Shown piece by piece: positions 1 to 5,388 of a DNA stretch of 6,080 nt; the first letter of the stretch is position 1, and each line of letters begins with the position of its first letter. Origin of the DNA: Sporomusaceae bacterium (GTDB taxonomy: Bacteria > Bacillota_C > Negativicutes > Sporomusales_B > UBA7701). The position numbers were made by a program, and so were the translations under genes. The notes below the pieces were generated by a model. That model ran no database searches and was not told the DNA's origin. It was given only the letters and a program-made list of their open reading frames with translations. Location: NCBI GenBank assembly GCA_022839045.1, contig JALHDI010000135.1, positions 1 to 6,080 of the forward strand. The letters run 5' to 3'.

Positions 1-505
1 TGAGCCGGACGCGGCGGCCGGCGTATTCGAGGATGAGCGGCAGGAGGAGGCGGCGACGGGTGAGGCCGGCGAGGAGGCGCCGCCAGACGAGGCCGACGAG
101 GAGGAGGGCGAGGAGGCCGCCGGCGGCGAGGTGCCGCCAGGTGACGGCGGGCCACGGCGTCCCGCTTCCCGCGGGGGCGGCGAGCAGCAGCCAGCCGAGG
201 ATGGCGCCGCCGAGGAGGAGGGAGACGAGGTAGAAGCAGGCGGTGGCGAACAGGAGGGCCCGCCAGGAGCGGGCGCCGAGGGCGAACCAGACGAGGGCGG
301 CGGAGGCGGCGAGTTTGGCGGCGGGGCTGTAGAGGGGGGCTGTGCCGGGAAAGAGGCCGCCGAGGGCGTAGATAGAGCCGAGGAGGGCGGCGGCGAGGAG
401 GCGCCAGGGTCTCGGGGCGACGCCGGCCGCCCAAGCGGTGAGCAGGAGGATGAGGCTGTTCATGAGGGTGTTTATGATGAGGAGGATGTCGGCATAAACG
501 TACAT
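1..505 (-). CDS. spoIIGA: SpoIIGA, sporulation sigma-E factor processing peptidase (N-terminal part, truncated by the window edge)
   Basis: SpoIIGA is a mother-cell membrane aspartic protease that removes the pro-sequence of sigma-E after asymmetric septation, in response to SpoIIR from the forespore. The visible 168 codons begin MYVYADILLIINTLMNSLIL, the typical SpoIIGA start: an acidic residue at the head of the first membrane helix, followed by an N-rich stretch. Hydrophobic segments lie at about residues 5-27, 34-52, 61-77, 83-110 and 125-145, fitting the five-helix membrane domain. The family is about 300 residues long, so the cytoplasmic protease domain with its catalytic aspartate lies beyond the left edge and cannot be checked. 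I chose the ATG at 503-505 because a GGTGAG ribosome site (510-515, complement) sits 4 bases before it. Its position after ftsZ matches the ftsZ-spoIIGA-sigE order of many spore formers. Identification is from recalled family sequence and context. Confidence 0.9.
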   Translation of the reverse strand, partial: MYVYADILLIINTLMNSLILLLTAWAAGVAPRPWRLLAAALLGSIYALGGLFPGTAPLYSPAAKLAASAALVWFALGARSWRALLFATACFYLVSLLLGGAILGWLLLAAPAGSGTPWPAVTWRHLAAGGLLALLLVGLVWRRLLAGLTRRRLLLPLILEYAGRRVRL

Positions 506-602
506 TTTTCTCACCGCCCGCGGGTTTTTCCGCCGCACCGGAAAGGATTGGCAGGATATGCATTTCATAACAATTTATGGCTGGCCTGCCACGGATATTC
601 CT

Positions 603-635
603 ATTATAGCAAGGCGATTTTCAAAAAAATGTAAA
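603..635 (-). promoter_or_regulatory. Putative spoIIGA promoter with an unusually long -35/-10 spacer
   Basis: On the minus strand a perfect -10 hexamer TATAAT (603-608) is preceded by TTTACA (630-635; 5 of 6 matches to TTGACA) with a 21-base spacer. The hexamer at normal 17-base spacing is CATTTT, a poor -35. The Bacillus subtilis spoIIG promoter is known for a roughly 22-base spacer and needs phosphorylated Spo0A with sigma-A, so the same arrangement upstream of spoIIGA is suggestive. A partial 0A-box-like string, TTTTGTCGCC (652-661 complement), matches TGTCGAA at 5 of 7 positions near -60. Transcription would start near 596, giving a leader of about 90 bases. The assignment rests on motif reading only. 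Confidence 0.5.
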
Positions 636-664
636 TCGGTGGGGCGCCGCCGGCGACAAAATAT

Positions 665-695
665 AAAACTCACCGCGCGGTATGCGGTGAGTTTT
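665..695 (-). terminator. Rho-independent terminator, ftsZ side
   Basis: A perfect 12-bp stem (665-676 with 684-695) closes a 7-base loop. Read on the minus strand, the stem AAAACTCACCGC / GCGGTGAGTTTT runs into TATATTTT, a U-rich tail, as expected for an intrinsic terminator. It lies about 190 bases beyond the ftsZ stop, past repeat copy 1, and upstream of the putative spoIIGA promoter, so it would end the ftsA-ftsZ transcript before spoIIGA. The stem also ends in TTTT on the plus strand, so bidirectional action is possible. No other hairpin in the window has a comparable U-tract. Confidence 0.8.
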
Positions 696-748
696 GTGTG
701 ATTGCAAGAATCAGAAGGACGCGGTGCCGTGGTTCCCCGAATTTATAC

Positions 749-872
749 GGGGCGCTCAGAAGCCCCCAGATGCTAGGCGGCTCCGAGGAAGCGCGCGAAG
801 ACAGTACACGGGAAGTACGGCGAGCGCGCTCCCGCAGGAACAACAACGCAGATGGGGGCTTATCAGCGCCCC
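749..872 (+). repeat. Structured intergenic repeat, copy 1 (between ftsZ and spoIIGA)
   Basis: This 124-base quasi-palindrome is the first of three related elements. Pairings seen by eye are: outer stem 749-756 with 865-872 (GGGGCGCT / AGCGCCCC, perfect); internal loop CAG (757-759) against ATC (862-864); second stem 760-768 with 853-861 (perfect); tandem G-A/A-G mismatches (769-770 with 851-852); TGC/GCA (771-773 with 848-850); inner stem 790-796 with 824-830 (AGCGCGC / GCGCGCT), extended by two G-C pairs around a bulged A789; and a GTAC/GTAC tip (804-807 with 815-818). The outer and inner stems differ almost completely in sequence from the other copies yet still pair, which argues for conserved structure. 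It begins 13 bases beyond the ftsZ stop. I know no formal family name for it. Strand is given as the one I think folds. Confidence 0.85.
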
Positions 873-885
873 CATCGATAAGAGG

Positions 886-1920
886 CTATTTTCTCATCCA
901 GGTGGGGATGTCGAGGTCCCCCCTCTTAAACGGCTCGACGATGGTTTCGCCTTTGAGGCGCACGGTTTTGGAGTCGAAGCCGGTGGCGATGACGGTGACC
1001 CGCACCTGATCGTCGAAGGATTCGTCGATGACGGCGCCAAAGATGATGTTGGCTTCGGGATCGGCGGCGCGGGCGATGATTTCCGCGGCTTCGTTGATTT
1101 CGAAGAGGCCGAGGCTGGTGCCGCCGGTGATGTTGAGGAGGACGCCTTTGGCGCCTTCGATGGAGGTTTCGAGGAGGGGGCTCTTGATGGCGGCTTCGGC
1201 TGCCGCGACGGCCCGGTTGTCGCCGCTGCCGACGCCGATGCCCATGAGGGCCGAGCCGGTTTCCTGCATGATGGTTTTGACGTCGGCGAAGTCGAGGTTG
1301 ATGAGGCCGGGGACGGCGATGAGGTCGGATATGCCCTGGACGCCCTGGCGAAGGACATCGTCGGCGATGCGGAAGGCTTCGACGATGGAGGTGCGCTTGT
1401 CCACGACTTGCATGAGGCGGTCGTTGGGGATGGTGATGAGGGTGTCGACCGCTTCTTTGAGTTTGGCGATGCCCCGTTCGGCCTGGCTCTGGCGGCGGCG
1501 GCCCTCGAAGCCAAAGGGTCGGGTGACGACGCCGACGGTCAGGGCGCCGACTTCTTTGGCGCATTCGGCCACTACGGGAGCGGCGCCGGTGCCGGTGCCG
1601 CCGCCCATGCCGGCGGTGATGAAGATCATGTCGGCGCCTTTGAGGGCTTTGAGGAGTTCTTCGCGGCTTTCCTGGGCCGCTTTTTCACCGATTTCGGGGT
1701 TGGCGCCCGCGCCGAGGCCTTTGGTCAGCTTTTCGCCGATCTGGATGCGGTAGGGGGCCTGGGATAGCAGGAGCGCCTGGGCGTCGGTGTTGACGGAGAT
1801 GAACTCCACTCCCTGAAGCCCGGCGGCAATCATGCGGTTTACGGCGTTGTTGCCGCCGCCGCCGACACCGATGACTTTTATCGCCGCAAATTGGTCTAGA
1901 TCCATGTCGAATTCAAGCAT
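886..1920 (-). CDS. ftsZ: Cell division protein FtsZ
   Basis: FtsZ is the tubulin-like GTPase that polymerises into the Z-ring at mid-cell and, during sporulation, at the polar septum. The 344-residue product has the N-terminal nucleotide-binding glycine loop [17 protein letters not shown] (14-30), the tubulin signature GGGTGTG (106-112), and the T7 catalytic loop NLDFADV (208-214) with both aspartates. The FtsA/SepF-binding C-terminal peptide is [10 protein letters not shown] (335-344). The ATG at 1918-1920 is preferred because AAGGAGGA lies 10 bases upstream and the protein then starts as FtsZ normally does; an in-frame extension into ftsA is not credible. Only about 20 residues separate the globular core (ending near F315) from the C-terminal peptide, so the disordered linker is very short; B. 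subtilis FtsZ is 382 residues. The gene follows ftsA after 38 bases and is probably cotranscribed with it. Confidence 0.98.
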   Translation of the reverse strand: MLEFDMDLDQFAAIKVIGVGGGGNNAVNRMIAAGLQGVEFISVNTDAQALLLSQAPYRIQIGEKLTKGLGAGANPEIGEKAAQESREELLKALKGADMIFITAGMGGGTGTGAAPVVAECAKEVGALTVGVVTRPFGFEGRRRQSQAERGIAKLKEAVDTLITIPNDRLMQVVDKRTSIVEAFRIADDVLRQGVQGISDLIAVPGLINLDFADVKTIMQETGSALMGIGVGSGDNRAVAAAEAAIKSPLLETSIEGAKGVLLNITGGTSLGLFEINEAAEIIARAADPEANIIFGAVIDESFDDQVRVTVIATGFDSKTVRLKGETIVEPFKRGDLDIPTWMRK

Positions 1921-1930
1921 GAACAAAACT

Positions 1931-1938
1931 TCCTCCTT
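1931..1938 (-). promoter_or_regulatory. Strong ribosome binding site of ftsZ
   Basis: The complement reads AAGGAGGA, a near-complete anti-16S match, 10 bases before the ATG at 1918-1920. It settles the ftsZ start in a frame that stays open upstream into ftsA, and rejects both the far upstream ATG at 2151 and the second in-frame ATG at codon 6. It is the best Shine-Dalgarno match in the window, which fits high FtsZ demand relative to FtsA. Confidence 0.85.
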
Positions 1939-1958
1939 GTTACCTCCGAGTGTCGGGA

Positions 1959-3125
1959 CTATAAAAGTTGTTTGAGCTTTTTGAAGAAGGAGCTTACGGG
2001 GCCGCCGCCGGTGTGTTCGCCGGAGGCGAGGCGGGCGGCGTATTCTACCAAACCGTAGCTGGCGGTGTTGGCCGGGTGGGAGTATTCGGCCGCTAGGCCG
2101 GCGCCCGGACGGGCGAGCTTGATGGGGCGGGCGAAGATTTTTTCCGTCCATTCGCCGACGCTGGGAAGAAGCGAGGAGCCGCCGGTGAGGAGGATTTTTT
2201 CCGCTCCGTAGCGGCTGAGGGCCGGTTCGACGTAGGCATGGAGCAGGGAGACGATTTCTTCGACCCGGCTTTCGACGATTTTATGGAGAAAGTCGTAGTC
2301 GACTTGTTTGTCGGTGGTGCCGAAGTCGTTGCAGTCGAGGACGAGGCCGCGGCCGGCGAGGTCGCGGTCGAGTTTGGCGTAGTAGCGTTTGATTTCTTCG
2401 GCGTGGAGTCTGCCGATGCCTAGGCCGTGCATGATGTCGCCGGTGATGTAGTCGCCGCCGAGCGGCACGGAGGCGGTGAGGACAATTTTGCCGCCGCTGT
2501 GGAGGGCGAGGTCGGTGAGGCCGGCGCCGATGTCGATGACGAGGCAGGAGGCGCTGTCGGCGGTGACGGCGGCGCCGACGACGGCGTTGGCGCAGATGGC
2601 GGCGACGGTGATGCCCCGGGCCGACAGGGCGGCGGTCAGCTCGTCCGCCAGGGGGCCGGGCAGGCTGACGATGTGGGCTTCGATTTCGAGGCGTTTGCCG
2701 CTTTTGCCCAGGGGCGCTGCCATGAGCGGTTGGCCGTCGAGCCAGTAGCCGATGGGGATGACGTGGAGGAGGCGGTGGTCGTCGGGTACGGTGGCGGCCC
2801 GGCAGGCCCGCTCGATGTCGGCGCCGGTGGCCATGCCCGCGGCGGGCGCGACGCTGCCGATGACGTTCCGGGAGGTGATGTCGGTGCCGCCGATGCCCAG
2901 ATGGACCGGGCCGAGGGGTACTTCCGCGACCATGACGGCGCAGTCGAGCGCTTCGCGGACGGCGGCCGCCAGTGCGGCGGCGTCGGTTACCGCGCCTTTG
3001 ACCAGGCCGGCGCCGGCGACGGTCCCGCTGCCGAGGATTTGAAGCTGGCCGTTGTGTCTCGTGGCCGCCAATACTTTTACGGCACTGGTGCCGATATCAA
3101 CCCCTAGTATGTATTTGCCGGCCAT
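1959..3125 (-). CDS. ftsA: Cell division protein FtsA
   Basis: FtsA is the actin-like ATPase that anchors FtsZ filaments to the inner face of the membrane and recruits later divisome proteins. The 388-residue product shows phosphate-1 motif [11 protein letters not shown] (8-18), the 1C/SHS2 region around 75-165 that replaces actin subdomain 1B, phosphate-2 motif [11 protein letters not shown] (196-206), [12 protein letters not shown] (220-231), and adenosine motif [13 protein letters not shown] (311-323). A C-terminal amphipathic segment, [11 protein letters not shown] (378-388), fits the membrane-targeting helix. The protein is a little shorter than B. subtilis (about 440) or E. coli (420) FtsA, mainly in the tail linker. 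The ATG at 3123-3125 has a modest AGAGGG site 6 bases upstream. A non-coding gap of about 300 bases separates it from sbp, so it likely heads an ftsA-ftsZ unit. Confidence 0.97.
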   Translation of the reverse strand: MAGKYILGVDIGTSAVKVLAATRHNGQLQILGSGTVAGAGLVKGAVTDAAALAAAVREALDCAVMVAEVPLGPVHLGIGGTDITSRNVIGSVAPAAGMATGADIERACRAATVPDDHRLLHVIPIGYWLDGQPLMAAPLGKSGKRLEIEAHIVSLPGPLADELTAALSARGITVAAICANAVVGAAVTADSASCLVIDIGAGLTDLALHSGGKIVLTASVPLGGDYITGDIMHGLGIGRLHAEEIKRYYAKLDRDLAGRGLVLDCNDFGTTDKQVDYDFLHKIVESRVEEIVSLLHAYVEPALSRYGAEKILLTGGSSLLPSVGEWTEKIFARPIKLARPGAGLAAEYSHPANTASYGLVEYAARLASGEHTGGGPVSSFFKKLKQLL

Positions 3126-3146
3126 ACCCTACCCTCTGTAGCATAT

Positions 3147-3174
3147 ATTGTGGTTCCTTTCAGTTATGTTTCAA
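3147..3174 (-). promoter_or_regulatory. Weak candidate promoter for ftsA-ftsZ
   Basis: On the minus strand TTGAAA (3169-3174) is followed after 16 bases by CACAAT (3147-3152), with TATATG overlapping just downstream as an alternative -10. The segment lies in the AT-rich stretch 3126-3245, which contrasts with the GC-rich genes, about 22-50 bases before the ftsA start. A perfect 12-base inverted repeat ATGTTTCAACAT (3166-3177) overlaps the -35 and could be an operator. Matches to sigma-A consensus are only 5 of 6 and 4 of 6, and I found no convincing sigma-H promoter. Confidence 0.3.
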
Positions 3175-3247
3175 CATCTTTGGCGTTTTCCCTTTTTTGG
3201 GTAAAAAAAAAGTGTAAACTTGTTTGCTGATTATGAAAATATAAGCT

Positions 3248-3270
3248 CCCTCTCCCCTGCCCTTCTCCCC
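3248..3270 (-). promoter_or_regulatory. G-quadruplex-like tract upstream of ftsA
   Basis: On the minus (coding) strand there are four G-runs of 4, 3, 4 and 3 bases (complements of 3267-3270, 3260-3262, 3254-3257 and 3248-3250), separated by 4, 2 and 3 bases. This meets the usual G3+N1-7 rule for a three-layer quadruplex. It sits in a longer purine-rich tract (about 3246-3290) between repeat copy 2 and the AT-rich ftsA promoter region. The pattern is seen directly; folding or any role is inference. Confidence 0.45.
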
Positions 3271-3296
3271 TTCTCTTCCGTTCTCCTTATCTGCGA

Positions 3297-3423
3297 GCGG
3301 CCGTTCAGAAGCCCCCAGATGCTAGGCGCACCGGAGGATGGCCCGCGACGGCGTACTTGGTTGCGTACGTCGAGCGGGTCATCCGAGGAGCAACAACGCA
3401 GATGGGGGCTTCTGGGCGGACGC
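3297..3423 (+). repeat. Structured intergenic repeat, copy 2 (between sbp and ftsA)
   Basis: This is a 127-base quasi-palindrome whose interior is almost identical to copy 3. Bases 3297-3317 pair with 3403-3423 in a nearly continuous 21-position stem with one G-A mismatch (3300 with 3420) and two T-G wobbles (3304 with 3416, 3305 with 3415). Next come the tandem G-A mismatch (3318-3319 with 3401-3402) and TGC/GCA (3320-3322 with 3398-3400). The inner 11-bp stem pairs 3336-3346 with 3374-3384, including the wobble 3341-3379. The tip pairs GTAC 3353-3356 with GTAC 3365-3368. The right outer arm differs from copy 3 but still pairs with the shared left arm, and the CAG/ATC internal loop is replaced by full CAG/CTG pairing. 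It ends one base before the sbp stop codon. There is no U-tract, so it is not a normal terminator. Confidence 0.88.
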
Positions 3424-3424
3424 C

Positions 3425-3754
3425 CTATTTCTTTAAAAAATATCTTCTTATGATGGCGAGGTTTTGGAATATCCTGAGTCCGAACGCCAGCAGCGCGACG
3501 TAGTACAGGTCGATGCCGAGGCGTTCGCCGATGTAGACGAGGATGGCGGCGAGGAGGGCGTTGGTGAAGAAGCCGGTTATGAAGACGGTGTTGTCGAATT
3601 TTTCTTCGATGCCGGCGCGGAGGCCGCCGAAGACGGAGTCGAGGGAGGCCAGGAGGGCGACGGACATGAATTTGGCGTAGGCGATCGGGACGCTGATGGG
3701 GAAGGCGACGCCGATGACGATGCCGAGGAGGAGGCCGGCGATTGGCAGGATCAT
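3425..3754 (-). CDS. sbp: Small basic protein Sbp (DUF1290 family membrane protein)
   Basis: Sbp is a small integral membrane protein of unknown function encoded next to divIB and ftsA in many Firmicutes. The 109-residue product shows the family hallmarks LLLGIVIGVAFPISVP (8-23), LASLDSVFGGLRA (35-47), FITGFFTNALLA (58-69) and FGLRIFQNLAIIRR (91-104). Hydrophobic stretches lie near 2-22, 28-45, 56-76 and 83-100, and the C-terminus is basic. It is about a dozen residues shorter than B. subtilis Sbp (121 as I recall), the difference lying in the basic tail; repeat copy 2 abuts the stop codon, so trimming by that element is conceivable. Its ATG overlaps the TGA of the DUF881 gene (ATGA, 4 bases shared), and AGGAGG lies 10 bases upstream, indicating translational coupling. 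Confidence 0.93.
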   Translation of the reverse strand: MILPIAGLLLGIVIGVAFPISVPIAYAKFMSVALLASLDSVFGGLRAGIEEKFDNTVFITGFFTNALLAAILVYIGERLGIDLYYVALLAFGLRIFQNLAIIRRYFLKK

Positions 3755-4446
3755 TGTTTCTTCGCCTCCTCTGCCGGCTGGGCGTACTGGAAGGTGAAGG
3801 CGCCTTTGTAGGCCGGTATTTTTACCGTTTCCTGCTTTTTGACGGAGACCTGGATGCCCCAGAATTGGAGGGTTTCGGCGACGCCGCCCCGGAGTTTGAG
3901 GGAGCTTTCGAGGGTTTGCGGCTCACCGATGACGCTTATTTCGTAGGGCGGCGAGTAGCGGGCGTTGTTGACGGACAGGGTGGGCCCCGCGCAGCGGATT
4001 TCGGTGTTGGCGACGAGGCGCTGGCCGTTGATGGAGATGGCTTCGGCGCCGGCGGCCCACAGTTCGTTGATGACTTTGAGGATGTCGTCGTCGTGGATGA
4101 GGTAGAGGTTGGGGTTTTCCCCCGGTTTGGTGGGACGCTTGCTGTCGTCGATGACGACGGTTATCCCCGGCCCTACGAGCGGCACGAGCCCGGCTTTCAT
4201 TTTGACGTGCTGGAGTTCGCGGGTGTAGGTTTCGCTTAACGTCGAGTTGCGCAGGGCATGGACTTCGCTGAGGAGGGCCTCCCGCTCTTTTTCGACTTTG
4301 CTGAGCTGCTGGGAGAGGTCTTCGACGCGCTGGTAGGGCACGGAGGCCTTGATGTCCTGGGTGGTGCGGAACTGGACGGCAAGCATGAAGCCGAGGACGA
4401 TGCACACCGCGGCTATGGCTACCTGGCCCTGTTTGATGGGCAGCAC
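3751..4446 (-). CDS. DUF881 family membrane-anchored protein (YlxW/YlxX type)
   Basis: DUF881 proteins are encoded beside divIB in spore formers and their relatives; their biochemical role is not established. The 231-residue product has a short cytoplasmic start, one membrane helix (about 8-26), a heptad-like coiled coil (about 40-68), and then the DUF881 domain. Recognisable pieces are LVGPGITVVIDD (90-101), LIHDDDILKVINELWAAGAE (116-135), ISINGQRL (137-144), CAGPTLSVNN (152-161) and YEISVIGEP (168-176). The start is a GTG (4444-4446) with AGGAG 9 bases upstream, inside the end of ftsQ; only 6 bases separate it from the ftsQ stop. The gene is the middle member of a coupled ftsQ-DUF881-sbp unit. 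B. subtilis has two tandem DUF881 genes here; this window has one. Confidence 0.93.
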   Translation of the reverse strand: MLPIKQGQVAIAAVCIVLGFMLAVQFRTTQDIKASVPYQRVEDLSQQLSKVEKEREALLSEVHALRNSTLSETYTRELQHVKMKAGLVPLVGPGITVVIDDSKRPTKPGENPNLYLIHDDDILKVINELWAAGAEAISINGQRLVANTEIRCAGPTLSVNNARYSPPYEISVIGEPQTLESSLKLRGGVAETLQFWGIQVSVKKQETVKIPAYKGAFTFQYAQPAEEAKKQ

Positions 4447-4452
4447 TTTGTT

Positions 4453-5223
4453 TCACTCCTTGCGCGGGGAATGCTTGAATTTGATGTACGGCGAGGCGTA
4501 GTTGAGATCAATATATTCGATCGCGCTTTTTTTATTGCCGACTTCCCTGAGGATGTCGCCGGTGAGTTTGGCTTTTTCGGCCAGCCGGTCGGGGGGGCCG
4601 ATGCGGATGGTGACGGTCTGGACGGTGTAGGCGATGAGGTCGCCGGTCGATCTGATGTTGACTTCGGACAGCTGGCCGAGGGTGACTTCGTCGAGGTCGG
4701 CGAGGTAGGCGAGGACGTGCTTGACGGCGGGAGGGTCGATTTTGTCGCCGATGTAGATGTTGCCGAGGCGGACGCCGGTGATTATGGGGACGTCGACTTT
4801 TTTGATGCTTTTGACGGCCGCCATGACGATGCCCTGCTTGTCCAATTGGACGAAGCCGTAGGAGCAGGCCACCCAGGCGAGGGGCTGGCGTTCACTGACG
4901 GCGATGACGATGGTGGTGGGGAAGCGCCGGGTGACTTCGGCTTCGTCGATTCTGAGGTCGTGGAGCAGCCTGGTTTTGATGGTGGCGGTGTTGAGGCGGA
5001 AGATGTTGATTTCGGCCGGGATGCCGGCGATGCCGAATACGTCTTCGGTGGAGATGTATTTGTTGCCTTCGACGACAACCGCGCCGACGGTGAAGTAGGC
5101 GGAGTTGATAAAGAGAAAGGCGGCGACGATGACGGCGAGGGCCAGCAGCAGCAGGGCCAGGGTCGAAGCGGGGAGCTTCCGCGCGGGGCGCTGCCCGGAT
5201 TGGACCTCTTCCCTTGTTTCCAT
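4453..5223 (-). CDS. ftsQ: Cell division protein FtsQ/DivIB
   Basis: FtsQ (DivIB) is a bitopic membrane protein that joins FtsL and DivIC/FtsB and links the cytoplasmic ring to septal peptidoglycan synthesis. The 256-residue product has a charged cytoplasmic tail (1-18), one membrane helix (about 21-40), and a POTRA domain (about 44-112) with the family pattern VEGNKYIS, FRLN, EAEVTRRFPTTIVIAVSERQ and PLAW. A beta domain follows to about 246, then a short basic tail. The ATG at 5221-5223 is preceded closely by AGAGGA (5228-5233 complement). The gene has a good promoter of its own and heads the unit with DUF881 and sbp. It is separated from ddl by about 300 non-coding bases holding repeat copy 3. 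Confidence 0.95.
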   Translation of the reverse strand: METREEVQSGQRPARKLPASTLALLLLALAVIVAAFLFINSAYFTVGAVVVEGNKYISTEDVFGIAGIPAEINIFRLNTATIKTRLLHDLRIDEAEVTRRFPTTIVIAVSERQPLAWVACSYGFVQLDKQGIVMAAVKSIKKVDVPIITGVRLGNIYIGDKIDPPAVKHVLAYLADLDEVTLGQLSEVNIRSTGDLIAYTVQTVTIRIGPPDRLAEKAKLTGDILREVGNKKSAIEYIDLNYASPYIKFKHSPRKE

Positions 5224-5256
5224 GCAATCCTCTCCCGGGTCAGGTGTTATTTAGTA

Positions 5257-5285
5257 ATTATACACTATCGGGCCGGGTATTGAAA
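5257..5285 (-). promoter_or_regulatory. Putative sigma-A promoter of the ftsQ-DUF881-sbp unit
   Basis: On the minus strand a perfect TATAAT (5257-5262) lies 17 bases downstream of TTTCAA (5280-5285), a weak -35 with 3 of 6 matches. Transcription would start near 5250, about 27 bases before the ftsQ ATG. The poor -35 next to a perfect -10 is typical of activator-dependent promoters, and an 11-bp tandem direct repeat begins 5 bases further upstream (5290-5311). Confidence 0.55.
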
Positions 5286-5289
5286 TATG

Positions 5290-5311
5290 GAAAATGTTAT
5301 GAAAATGTTAT
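5290..5311. promoter_or_regulatory. Two-copy 11-bp tandem direct repeat, WalR/PhoP-like box
   Basis: GAAAATGTTAT occurs twice in perfect tandem (5290-5300 and 5301-5311). Within it, TGTTAT at 5295-5300 and 5306-5311 are separated by five bases, which fits the B. subtilis WalR (YycF) consensus TGTWAH-N5-TGTWAH exactly on the plus strand. The complementary strand gives two ATAACA hexamers with the same 11-base period, close to a PhoP-type repeat. The period puts both half-sites on the same helix face, just upstream of the ftsQ -35. WalR is known to act on ftsAZ in B. subtilis; whether this organism has WalR cannot be seen here. Confidence 0.45.
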
Positions 5312-5388
5312 AGTTAGCGAACGACATTAACTTTAGGCGAAACTGACAACGCCGCTCCCCGCTCCCCTATCCTCCAAAGAAATGGCGA

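Noticed and set aside
131..634. Plus-strand open frame of 167 codons opposite spoIIGA
   Set aside because: The E/G/A-rich low-complexity translation is the complement of the Leu/Ala-rich SpoIIGA membrane domain.
694..1767. Long plus-strand open frame (357 codons) opposite ftsZ
   Set aside because: It mirrors FtsZ codons in a high-GC region, is rich in D, G, A and F with no domain resemblance, and its first part runs through repeat copy 1. It is an antisense artefact of third-position GC bias.
1921..2151. Upstream in-frame extension of FtsZ starting inside ftsA
   Set aside because: The added residues are an out-of-frame reading of the ftsA 3' end, and a strong Shine-Dalgarno site supports the start at 1920.
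3191..3201. CCC-T6-GGG mini-hairpin upstream of ftsA as a terminator
   Set aside because: It has only three to four pairs around a homopolymer loop, too weak to act as a terminator.
3220..3245. Plus-strand promoter (TTGTTT ... TATAAG) driving an antisense RNA through repeat copy 2
   Set aside because: The spacing is only 14 bases and no equivalent signal precedes copies 1 and 3, so it is too weak to annotate.
4258..5283. Long plus-strand open frame (341 codons) opposite ftsQ
   Set aside because: Its D/G/V-rich composition mirrors the ftsQ codons, and it spans the ftsQ promoter and start; no family features are visible.
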